Below are positions 54,910-64,000 of a stretch of 64,000 nucleotides of DNA, in pieces. The stretch's first letter is position 1. Each line of letters starts with the position of its first letter. A model generated the notes under the pieces. That model saw only the letters and a program-made list of their open reading frames with translations. It was not told the DNA's origin and did not search any database. A program made the translations under genes and the position numbers. This DNA comes from Janibacter alkaliphilus (GTDB lineage: Bacteria > Actinomycetota > Actinomycetes > Actinomycetales > Dermatophilaceae), in the NCBI RefSeq assembly GCF_013408565.1, contig NZ_JACBZX010000001.1:1736001-1800000 (forward strand), given 5' to 3'.

Positions 54910-55833
54910 GTGGGCCAGTACGTGCTGCGGCGTCTGCTGCAGATGATCCCGGTGATCATCGGGGCGACGTTCATCATCTACGCGATGGTCTTCGCGCTCG
55001 GTGACCCGTCGGCCGGTGCGTGCGGCGACAAGCCGTGCCCGCCCGGCGTGCAGGCGGAGTTCGACGAGAAGTACAACTCCAACGACCCGCTGCCGGTGGC
55101 CTACGCCAAGTACCTCGGCGGCTTCGTCCAGGGCGACCTGGGGGAGAGCCGCTACGACCGCCCGGTCAGCGAGGAGCTCACCCAGCGGTACCCGGTCACC
55201 GCGAAGCTCGGCGCGATGGCGCTGGTCATCGAGGCCGTCATCGGCATCGCTGCCGGCGCCCTGGCCGCGGTGCGCAAGGGCGGCTTCCTCGACAACCTCG
55301 TCCTGGTGAGCACCCTGGTGCTCATCTCGGTGCCGGTCTTCGTCACCGGCGCGCTGGCGCAGTATTTCCTCGGGGTGAAGCTGGCCCTCTTCCCGGTGAC
55401 CGTCCCCGCCGACCCGACGATGTACGACCTGCTGCTGCCGGCGATCGTGCTCGCGTCGCTGTCGATGGCCTACGTCGCCCGGCTCACCCGGACCAACCTG
55501 GCCGAGAACCTGCGCGCCGACTACGTGCGCACCGCCAAGGCGAAGGGGTTGACCCCCGGCCGGACCATCGGCGTGCACGCGCTGCGCAACTCGATGATCC
55601 CGGTGATCACCTTCATCGGCTACGACTTCGGCGCGCTGCTCGGCGGCGCCATCATCACCGAGCGCATCTTCAACATCCGGGGGGTCGGCGGATACGTCTT
55701 CGCCGGGATCGGCCAGCGGGACGCCTACGCCGTCGTCGGCGCGGTCACCGTGCTGGTCATCGTGTACCTGATCGTCAACCTCATCGTCGACCTGCTCTAC
55801 GGCGCCCTCGACCCCAGGATCACCCATGACTGA
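54910..55833 (+). CDS. Dipeptide/oligopeptide ABC transporter permease (DppB/OppB)
   Basis: 307 residues, six membrane segments. The EAA-like loop YVRTAKAKGLTPGRTIGVHAL (about residue 206; recognised as YVRTAKAKGL) and IPVITFIGYDFGALLGGAI are typical of DppB. GTG 54910 follows GGAAGGAGG. It overlaps the next permease gene by 8 bases. Confidence 0.93.
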   Translation: MGQYVLRRLLQMIPVIIGATFIIYAMVFALGDPSAGACGDKPCPPGVQAEFDEKYNSNDPLPVAYAKYLGGFVQGDLGESRYDRPVSEELTQRYPVTAKLGAMALVIEAVIGIAAGALAAVRKGGFLDNLVLVSTLVLISVPVFVTGALAQYFLGVKLALFPVTVPADPTMYDLLLPAIVLASLSMAYVARLTRTNLAENLRADYVRTAKAKGLTPGRTIGVHALRNSMIPVITFIGYDFGALLGGAIITERIFNIRGVGGYVFAGIGQRDAYAVVGAVTVLVIVYLIVNLIVDLLYGALDPRITHD

Positions 55834-56791
55834 CACCAAGCCCCAGCACCCCCGGGACCCGGAGGCCGGTCAGCCGATCGAGGACGACCTCGACATCACG
55901 CCCGCCAGGGCGGGCGGCGACGGTCAGGACAAGGCCCGCTCGCTCGGCGCGGACGCCTGGCGCGAGCTGCGGCACAACTGGATGTTCTGGCTGGCCGCCG
56001 TGCTCATCGTGCTCTTCGTCGTCATGGCCGCCTTCCCCGGCCTCTTCACCGGCACCGACCCCCGGGCCACCGGCCAGGTCCGCGAGACCCCGAACGCCGA
56101 CGCCTGGTTCGGCCGGGACACCCAGGGCTACGACATCTACGCCCGCACCATCCACGGCGCCCGGGCCTCGATCCTCGTCGGCATCCTCACGACCATCCTC
56201 ACCACGGCCGTCGGCGTGGTCACCGGCATCGCCGCCGCCTACTTCGGCGGCTGGGTGGACACCCTGGTCAGCCGGATCACCGACGTCTTCTTCGCCATCC
56301 CGCTGATCCTCGGCGGCATCGTCTTCATGACCGCCTTCCCCAACGACCAGTCCACCCCCTACCTGGTGGTCGTCGGCAAGGTCGTCATCGCCCTGGCGCT
56401 GCTCGGCTGGCCCAGCGTCACCCGGCTGATGCGCGGCTCGGTCATGCAGGTGATGCCCAACGACTACATCCAGTCGGCGCGCGCCCTGGGTGCCTCGCCG
56501 TTCCGGATCATCCGGCGGCACGTGCTGCCCAACGCCATCGCGCCGGTGATGGTCGTGGCGACGATCAACCTCGGTGTCTACATCGTCGCCGAGGCCTCGT
56601 TGTCCTTCCTCGGCATCGGGCTGACCCCGCCGGCGATCTCCTGGGGCGTGGCGATCAGCGACTCGCTGACCACGGTCCGCAGCTACCCGCACATCCTCTT
56701 CTTCCCGGCGGCCTTCCTCAGCGTCTGCGTCTTCAGCTTCATCCTGCTGGGCGACGCGGTGCGGGACGCCTTCGACACGAAGAGCCGATGA
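55826..56791 (+). CDS. Dipeptide/oligopeptide ABC transporter permease (DppC/OppC)
   Basis: 321 residues with a polar N-terminus of about 50 residues and six membrane segments. LFTGTDPRATG and DAWFGRDTQGYDIYARTIHG are the DppC N-terminal block; QSARALGASPFRIIRRHVLP is the ATPase-contacting loop. It forms the channel with the preceding permease. Confidence 0.93.
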   Translation: MTDTKPQHPRDPEAGQPIEDDLDITPARAGGDGQDKARSLGADAWRELRHNWMFWLAAVLIVLFVVMAAFPGLFTGTDPRATGQVRETPNADAWFGRDTQGYDIYARTIHGARASILVGILTTILTTAVGVVTGIAAAYFGGWVDTLVSRITDVFFAIPLILGGIVFMTAFPNDQSTPYLVVVGKVVIALALLGWPSVTRLMRGSVMQVMPNDYIQSARALGASPFRIIRRHVLPNAIAPVMVVATINLGVYIVAEASLSFLGIGLTPPAISWGVAISDSLTTVRSYPHILFFPAAFLSVCVFSFILLGDAVRDAFDTKSR

Positions 56792-56809
56792 GAGGCCGGT
56801 GACACGATC

Positions 56810-57838
56810 ATGAGCACCTCCACGACGAGCGAGCACGCCCGGACCGCGGGCACCCCCGCCGACCACCTGCTCGAGGTCGACGACCTGCACGTCGAGTTCC
56901 GCACCCGGGACGGCGTCGCCAAGGCGATCAACGGGGTGAGCTTCTCCCTCGACGAGGGCGAGACCCTGGCGATCCTCGGCGAGTCCGGCTCGGGGAAGTC
57001 GGTGACCGCCCAGGCGATCATGGGCATCCTCGACATGCCCCCCGGCCACATCGGCGGCGGCCGGATCCTCTTCCAGGGCCGCGACCTGCTGACGATGCCG
57101 GAGAAGGAGCGGCGGGCCATGCGCGGCCCGGACGTCTCGATGATCTTCCAGGACGCGCTGAGCTCGCTGAACCCGGTCTTCCCGGTCGGCTGGCAGATCG
57201 GCGAGATGTTCCGCAAGCACCGCGGGATGAACCGCTCGGACGCCTACGAGCAGGCGGTCCGGCTCATGGAGCGGGTGAACATCCCGGCCGCCAAGGAGCG
57301 GGTCAAGGCCTACCCGCACCAGTTCTCCGGCGGGATGCGCCAGCGGATCATGATCGCCATGGCGATCGCCCTCGACCCCAAGGTGCTCATCGCCGACGAG
57401 CCGACCACGGCGCTCGACGTCACGGTCCAGGCGCAGATCATGAACCTGCTCAAGGAGCTCCAGGAGGAGTTCCACATGGGCCTGATCCTCATCACCCACG
57501 ACCTCGGTGTGGTCGCCGACGTCGCCGACCGGATCGCCGTCATGTACGCCGGGCGGATCGTCGAACGGGCAGACGTCGGGGACATCTACGCCCGGCCGGC
57601 GCACCCCTACACCCGTGGGCTGCTGGAGTCGATCCCGCGGCTGGACCAGAAGGGGCAGACCCTCTCGGCCATCGGCGGGCTGCCGCCGAGCCTGCTGGCC
57701 ATGCCCGACGGTTGCGCCTTCCACCCGCGCTGCGCCTTCGCCCGGGACGTCTGCCGCAGCGAGATCCCGCCGCTGGAGCAGATCGGCCCCCGCCGCGAGT
57801 CGGCCTGCCACTTCTCCGAGGAGGTCCTCAATGCCTGA
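56810..57838 (+). CDS. Peptide ABC transporter ATPase (DppD/OppD)
   Basis: 342 residues. Walker A is GESGSGKS (about residue 58), signature [20 protein letters not shown] near 170, Walker [20 protein letters not shown] and the switch [11 protein letters not shown]. The C-terminal oligopeptide domain has Cys residues ([14 protein letters not shown]) typical of the 4Fe-4S-like OppD tail. Its stop lies 8 bases inside the next gene. Confidence 0.95.
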   Translation: MSTSTTSEHARTAGTPADHLLEVDDLHVEFRTRDGVAKAINGVSFSLDEGETLAILGESGSGKSVTAQAIMGILDMPPGHIGGGRILFQGRDLLTMPEKERRAMRGPDVSMIFQDALSSLNPVFPVGWQIGEMFRKHRGMNRSDAYEQAVRLMERVNIPAAKERVKAYPHQFSGGMRQRIMIAMAIALDPKVLIADEPTTALDVTVQAQIMNLLKELQEEFHMGLILITHDLGVVADVADRIAVMYAGRIVERADVGDIYARPAHPYTRGLLESIPRLDQKGQTLSAIGGLPPSLLAMPDGCAFHPRCAFARDVCRSEIPPLEQIGPRRESACHFSEEVLNA

Positions 57839-58907
57839 GCGCGACGTCATCCTCAGCGCCCGCGACCTGAAGAAGCACTACCCGATCAAGGGCGGCGTGC
57901 TGCGCCGCACCGTCGGCGAGGTCAAGGCGGTCGACGGGGTCAGCTTCGACCTCTACAAGGGCGAGACGCTCGGCGTCGTCGGTGAGTCCGGCTGCGGCAA
58001 GTCCACCCTCGGCCGGCTGCTCATGCGGCTGGAGGACCCCACCGCGGGCAGCGTCACCTTCGACGGGGTGGACATGTACGAGCAGGCGGGGGCGGACATG
58101 CGCCGGCTGCGCCGGGACATCCAGATCGTCTTCCAGGACCCCTACACCTCGCTGAACCCGCGCCGGACGGTCGGCGAGATCATCTCCGAGCCCTTCGAGA
58201 TCCACCCGGACGTGCTCGGCAAGAAGGACCGCACCGCCCGGGTCAAGGAGCTGCTCGAGCTCGTCGGGCTCAACCCGGAGCACATCAACCGCTACCCGCA
58301 CCAGTTCTCCGGCGGTCAGCGGCAGCGCATCGGCATCGCCCGCGGCATCGCGCTCAACCCCAAGGTGCTCATCTGCGACGAGCCGGTCTCGGCCCTGGAC
58401 GTCTCCGTCCAGGCGCAGGTGATCAACCTCATGGAGGAGCTGCAGGACGAGCTGGGCCTGTCCTACGTCTTCATCGCCCACGACCTCTCGGTGGTGCGGC
58501 ACATCTCCGACCGGGTCGCGGTGATGTACCTCGGGCGGATCGTCGAGCTCGGCGACGAGGACGAGGTCTACAGCCGGCCCACCCACCCCTACACCCAGGC
58601 GCTGCTGTCGGCGGTGCCGGTGCCGGACCCGACGCTGCGCGGCAAGCGCGACCAGATCGTGCTCACCGGCGACGTGCCCAGCCCGGCGAACCCGCCGGCC
58701 GGCTGCCACTTCCACACCCGCTGCTGGAAGGCCGAGGACGTCTGCCGCACCGACGCCCCGGACCTGGCCGAGCGGGCCGACGGCGTCGGCCGGCACCCTT
58801 CGCGCTGCCACTTCGCCGAGCCGCGCGAGATCGTCCAGACCGAGGACGTCACCCACGTCGCTGGCGCCGGGATGCTCGCCGACACCTCGGGGGAGAGCAC
58901 CCCCTGA
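57831..58907 (+). CDS. Peptide ABC transporter ATPase (DppF/OppF)
   Basis: 358 residues. Walker A GESGCGKST (about residue 50), Q-loop IVFQDPYTSLNPR, signature FSGGQRQRIGIARGIAL and Walker B LICDEPVSALDVSVQ. The C-terminal region has the Cys-bearing CHFHTRCWKAEDVC. It starts at ATG 57831, overlapping the previous gene by 8 bases, and is the last gene of the operon. An IS110 element now follows it. Confidence 0.95.
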   Translation: MPERDVILSARDLKKHYPIKGGVLRRTVGEVKAVDGVSFDLYKGETLGVVGESGCGKSTLGRLLMRLEDPTAGSVTFDGVDMYEQAGADMRRLRRDIQIVFQDPYTSLNPRRTVGEIISEPFEIHPDVLGKKDRTARVKELLELVGLNPEHINRYPHQFSGGQRQRIGIARGIALNPKVLICDEPVSALDVSVQAQVINLMEELQDELGLSYVFIAHDLSVVRHISDRVAVMYLGRIVELGDEDEVYSRPTHPYTQALLSAVPVPDPTLRGKRDQIVLTGDVPSPANPPAGCHFHTRCWKAEDVCRTDAPDLAERADGVGRHPSRCHFAEPREIVQTEDVTHVAGAGMLADTSGESTP

Positions 58908-58956
58908 CCCTGGGGCGCCGCCCTCTCACCCTCCCCCGTTACCTTCTTCGTGCCCT

Positions 58957-59031
58957 CGATGATGGGGGTGTTGGTCGCTGGGTCCGGCATGACTGACCGC
59001 CCCTGTCTCGTCGATGATCCGGGGGGTGTTG
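58957..59031 (+). ncRNA. Candidate bridge RNA region of the IS110 element
   Basis: The 267 bases between dppF and the transposase are non-coding. Two near-copies of a block (CGATGAT then GGGGGTGTTG) occur at 58957-58973 and 59012-59031, each followed by a sequence able to pair with GACC-type bases downstream (GACTGACC, GTCTGACC). IS110 elements encode a bridge RNA with two guide loops in this position. Boundaries and folding are inferred, not shown. Confidence 0.4.
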
Positions 59032-59064
59032 TCACCGGGCCTGGTGGCGTCGGTCTGACCGCTG

Positions 59065-60401
59065 ATAGGGACACGACCCCCGAACGGGTGGTCTCTTCGT
59101 AACGTGGCTGCCGGCTGCTGACGCCTGACCGCGGCCAGCATGATCACTGTCCGCGTGGGGCAAGGAGGCCCGTCATGGAAGAGCCATCAGCAGATCATGG
59201 GTACGCGGTGTTCCTCGGGTTGGACGTGGGCAAGGGCGAGCACCACGCCACCGCTCTCGACCCTGACGGGCGACGGGTGCACGACAAGCCGTTGCCGCAG
59301 GACGAGCACGCCCTGGGGGGCCTGTTCGAGCAGCTGAGCGAGCACGGGCCCGTGCTCGTCGTGGTCGACCAGCCCGCCTCGATCGGCGCACTGCCGGTCA
59401 CGGTCGCGCGCGATGTGGGCGTGGACGTGGCCTACCTTCCCGGGCTGGCCATGCGCAGGATCGCTGACCTGCACCCGGGCAACGCCAAGACCGATGCCCG
59501 CGACGCGTACGTGATCGCCGAGGCGGCACGGTCGATGCCGCACGCCCTGCGGCGGGTCGACACCGGCGACGAAGCCCTAGCCGACCTGGAAGTCATCGTC
59601 GGATTCGACGACGACCTGGCCGCCGAGGTCACCCGGGTGACCAACCGCATCCACGGGCTGCTCACCCAGATCCACCCCGCCCTCGAACGGGCTATCGGCG
59701 GCAAGTTGCACCACAAGGCGATCCTGGAACTGCTCCGCCGCTTCGGTGGACCGACCGGCCTACGTCAAGCAGGCAAACGCCGGATCGCTGCAGCGGTCCG
59801 GGCGCGGGCTCCACGCAGCCACCACGCGATCGTCGAAGCGATCATGTCCGCGCTGGACGAGCAGAGCGTGACCGTGCCCGGCACCCGGGCCACCGAGCTG
59901 GTCCTGCCCCAACTGGCCGACCAGCTGACCTCGCTGCTGGCTCAACGCGAGCAGGCCGCCACGCAGGTCGAGGGGATGCTCGATGCGCACCCTCTTGCCG
60001 CGGTCCTGACCTCGATGCCCGGCATCGGGGTCAGGACCGGAGCGCGGATCCTCCTCGAGGTCGGCGACGGGTCGAGCTTCCCCACGCCGGGCCACCTGGC
60101 CGCCTACGCCGGACTGGCTCCAGTCACCCGCAGATCAGGCTCCTCCATCCGCGGCGAGCACCCCTCCCGAGCCGGCAACAAGAACCTCAAACGCGCCATG
60201 TTCCTCGCCGCGTTCGCCGCACTGTCCGACCCGACCTCACGCGCCTACTACGACCGCAAAAGAGCCCAAGGCAAGAAGCACAACGCCGCGCTGATCTGCC
60301 TGGCCAGACGACGCTGCGACGTCATCTACGCCATGCTCCGCGACGGCACCCCCTACCAGCCCCGCCCCGCCACCGCCGCTTGACGAAACCCATAGGGACA
60401 C
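59065..60401 (+). mobile_element. IS110-family insertion sequence (approximate limits)
   Basis: A single transposase gene is flanked by two copies of ATAGGGACAC, at 59065-59074 upstream and 60392-60401 just after the stop. There are no terminal inverted repeats, as expected for IS110. The left limit is uncertain: if the bridge RNA lies upstream of the transposase the element must extend left to somewhere between 58908 and 58957. It separates the peptide transporter operon from a strong hairpin at 60447. Confidence 0.75.
59175..60383 (+). CDS. IS110-family transposase (DEDD)
   Basis: 402 residues. The N-terminal RuvC-like DEDD domain has [17 protein letters not shown] near residue 14, [14 protein letters not shown] near 62 and [17 protein letters not shown] near 103. 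The C-terminal Tnp_20 domain has [20 protein letters not shown] and the catalytic Ser region [20 protein letters not shown]. Full length, with no visible damage, so the element may be active. AAGGAGG precedes the ATG. Confidence 0.95.
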   Translation: MEEPSADHGYAVFLGLDVGKGEHHATALDPDGRRVHDKPLPQDEHALGGLFEQLSEHGPVLVVVDQPASIGALPVTVARDVGVDVAYLPGLAMRRIADLHPGNAKTDARDAYVIAEAARSMPHALRRVDTGDEALADLEVIVGFDDDLAAEVTRVTNRIHGLLTQIHPALERAIGGKLHHKAILELLRRFGGPTGLRQAGKRRIAAAVRARAPRSHHAIVEAIMSALDEQSVTVPGTRATELVLPQLADQLTSLLAQREQAATQVEGMLDAHPLAAVLTSMPGIGVRTGARILLEVGDGSSFPTPGHLAAYAGLAPVTRRSGSSIRGEHPSRAGNKNLKRAMFLAAFAALSDPTSRAYYDRKRAQGKKHNAALICLARRRCDVIYAMLRDGTPYQPRPATAA

Positions 60402-60446
60402 CCCCCTTCACCTCCATCCCCCACGGGGTGCGCGCTCTCACGACCC

Positions 60447-60496
60447 GGCTACCACGCAGTAAGTGCTGTGATCACGACACTTACTGCGTGGTAGCC
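60447..60496. terminator. Strong hairpin, probable original terminator of the peptide operon
   Basis: A perfect 19-bp stem (60447-60465 with 60478-60496; arm begins GGCTACCACGCAGT) with a 12-base loop lies right of the IS element and before typA. It most likely ended the peptide transporter operon before the insertion. Confidence 0.85.
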
Positions 60497-60549
60497 AGGG
60501 GTTTAGGGTGCGCGGGGACAGCGCATTTGGGCCGGGAGCGGCCCGCTGA

Positions 60550-60555
60550 GACAAT
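60550..60555 (+). promoter_or_regulatory. Leaderless -10 candidate for typA
   Basis: GACAAT ends 7 bases before ATG 60563. It deviates from TAnnnT at the first base but the spacing matches the other leaderless genes. Confidence 0.4.
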
Positions 60556-60562
60556 GCGCCCC

Positions 60563-62470
<1,908 letters not shown>

Positions 62471-62480
62471 GGCAGGACCC

Positions 62481-64000
62481 ATGACCGGCACCCCGACCCG
62501 CTCTCGACGTGCCCGGCTGGCGGCCCTCGCGGCCACCGCCGGGGTGGTGCTCGCTGGATGCACCGGCGGCGACGACCAGGCCGAGGAGACCTCGACCCCG
62601 GAAGGACCGGAGGGGGAGCTGACCCTGCTCGCCCAGGGGCCGGTGGACGCCTGGGACCCGCAGCGGATCGTCGACCGGCGCACCGCGGGGGTCGCCAGCC
62701 GGCTGTGGATGCGCACCCTCACCGCCTACCCGCCGGCCGAGGACGCCGCCGGCCAGCGCGAGCTCACCGGTGACCTGGCCACCGACACCGGCACCCCCAA
62801 CGAGGACCTCACCGAGTGGTCCTTCACCCTCCGCGAGGGCCTCACCTGGCAGGACGGGTCGCCGATCACCTGCGGCGACGTGCGCTACGGCGTCTCCCGC
62901 GCCTTCGCCGAGGACACCGGCTCCGGCGGCTACGCCGTCACCTACCTCGACATCCCGAAGCGGGCGGACGGCACCTCCACCTATCCCGGGCCCTACGGCA
63001 GCGAGGGCCGCAGCAGCGACGCCCGGAAGCTCATCGCCGATGCCGTCGAGTGCGACGGCCAGACGGTGACCTTCAACCTCGGCGAGCCCGTGGCCACCTT
63101 CGACGAGATCGTCAGCGTGCCGGAGTTCGCGCCCTACGAGGAGGCCCAGGACGAGCAGGGCGACTCCGCGCACCTCGCCTTCTCCTCCGGCCCCTACATG
63201 CTCGAGGAGGACTGGACCCCCTCGGACGGCGGCACCTGGGTGCGCAACCCGGAGTGGAGCGAGGGCGACGACCCGCTCCGCGAGGCCGGGCCGCGCGAGA
63301 TCGTCCACCGCGAGGGCCTCGAGCCCGAGGACGCGCTGGCCGCACTCGCCGAGGACGACGGCACCCGCAGCCTCATGCTCGACCCGCTGCCGCCGGCCCT
63401 GGCCGACCAGCGCGAGCAGCTCGGCCAGGACGCGCGCTCGGTGACCGGGGACGGGCAGCTCGTGGAGTACCTCGCGCCCAACATGGAGAGCGACGCCTTC
63501 GCGAAGCAGGACGTGCGCCGCGCTTTCGCCCTGTCCACCGACCGCCGCGGCTACGTCGAGGCGCTCGGCGGACGCGACGCCGGCGGAGCGGCCTGGTCGC
63601 TGCTGCCGGAGATCCTGCCGTCCGCGCACGACGCGGTGATGGACGCCGGCCCGGGCGGCGACCCGGAGCGGGCCCAGGAGCTGCTCACCGAGGCCGAGGA
63701 GGACGAGCCGGTCGCGGTGACCGTCGCCTACCGCAGCGACACCGAGGGCATGGACGAGGCGATGCAGGCGCTCGCCGACGGCTGGGAGGCCGGGGGTTTC
63801 GAGGTGACCCTGGAGCCGGTCGAGACCGACTACTACGAGCAGGTCGGGGCCCGGCGGACCGCCGACGAGCGGGACGTCGTCTGGGCCAACTGGGGCCACG
63901 ACTACCCGTCGGCCGCCACCGTGCTGCCGCCGCTCTTCGACAACCGGGTCAACCTCACCTCCACCTCGCTCGGCCGCAACTACGGCCAGGTCGCCGACAC
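62481..64000 (+). CDS. Peptide ABC transporter substrate-binding lipoprotein, partial
   Basis: At least 506 residues, running off the right edge. Signal peptide with lipobox (VLAGC, Cys27). Family 5 solute-binding blocks include LTEWSFTLREGLTWQDGSPI and CGDVRYGVSRAF near residues 111-150, and DVRRAFALSTDRRGYVEAL near 344. It is a different protein from that at 53199. It begins 10 bases after typA and may be co-transcribed with it. Confidence 0.9.
   Translation, partial: MTGTPTRSRRARLAALAATAGVVLAGCTGGDDQAEETSTPEGPEGELTLLAQGPVDAWDPQRIVDRRTAGVASRLWMRTLTAYPPAEDAAGQRELTGDLATDTGTPNEDLTEWSFTLREGLTWQDGSPITCGDVRYGVSRAFAEDTGSGGYAVTYLDIPKRADGTSTYPGPYGSEGRSSDARKLIADAVECDGQTVTFNLGEPVATFDEIVSVPEFAPYEEAQDEQGDSAHLAFSSGPYMLEEDWTPSDGGTWVRNPEWSEGDDPLREAGPREIVHREGLEPEDALAALAEDDGTRSLMLDPLPPALADQREQLGQDARSVTGDGQLVEYLAPNMESDAFAKQDVRRAFALSTDRRGYVEALGGRDAGGAAWSLLPEILPSAHDAVMDAGPGGDPERAQELLTEAEEDEPVAVTVAYRSDTEGMDEAMQALADGWEAGGFEVTLEPVETDYYEQVGARRTADERDVVWANWGHDYPSAATVLPPLFDNRVNLTSTSLGRNYGQVAD

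Noticed and set aside
59065..60401. ATAGGGACAC as a target-site duplication
   Set aside because: IS110 elements do not normally create long target duplications, and the conserved bases extend beyond the ten, so they more likely belong to the element ends.

Overview
The window is high-GC DNA from an actinomycete. Codons end mostly in G/C, GTG starts are common, and many genes have a TAnnnT -10 box only 6-7 bases before the start codon (leaderless transcripts). The infA-rpmJ-rpsM-rpsK-rpsD-rpoA-rplQ order, the SugABC-type sugar importer, the GlpX/DUF4245/Xse/IspH block and the ribosomal protein variants fit Micrococcales. An Intrasporangiaceae-like genus is my guess, not something the sequence proves. 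No rRNA, tRNA or CRISPR array was seen.

Layout. 1-2.95 kb: a partial hypothetical gene on the minus strand and a lone STAND-like P-loop ATPase of clearly different base composition, placed just before the translation cluster. 3.1-12.7 kb: the alpha ribosomal operon, then rplM-rpsI, truA, a YbdK-type ligase and glmM; an ArsR-type regulator interrupts the usual order. 12.7-14 kb: a small secreted cationic protein and a beta-carbonic anhydrase. 14.1-19.7 kb: a LpqY-SugABC-like sugar ABC importer facing a PfkB sugar kinase, with a 31-base palindrome-bearing repeat between them. 19.7-25 kb: glpX, a DUF4245 protein, xseA/xseB, two DUF74 proteins and ispH. 25.1-34 kb: a TetR/membrane-protein pair sharing a palindromic operator, a PBP4-type carboxypeptidase, rmuC, a PQQ-type sugar dehydrogenase lipoprotein, a NUDIX protein, a fused DhaKL kinase and ychF.

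34.1-40.9 kb is a defence island. A type III restriction-modification pair (mod, res) is translationally coupled to a GmrSD-like DUF262/DUF1524 protein, followed by an intact HigA antitoxin whose HigB toxin is truncated and frameshifted. 40.9-48.2 kb holds small stress and repair genes: SRPBCC/VOC proteins, a coupled regulator-cupin-monooxygenase operon divergent from a methyltransferase across an interrupted palindrome, a 2OG-Fe(II) oxygenase with an Ada-like metal-binding protein, and two paralogous membrane proteins. 48.4-49.6 kb is a trpB-like pseudogene with two frameshifts and an amber codon.

49.7-64 kb carries a tandem universal stress protein, malQ, a complete dipeptide/oligopeptide ABC operon (binding protein, two permeases, two ATPases), an IS110-family element lying between that operon and a strong hairpin that was probably its terminator, typA/bipA, and a second peptide-binding lipoprotein running off the right edge. 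The best candidates for something undescribed are the lone ATPase at 821-2947, the mod-res-GmrSD operon, the four-hairpin leader before rpsM, the secreted cationic protein, and the regulator-cupin-monooxygenase unit.
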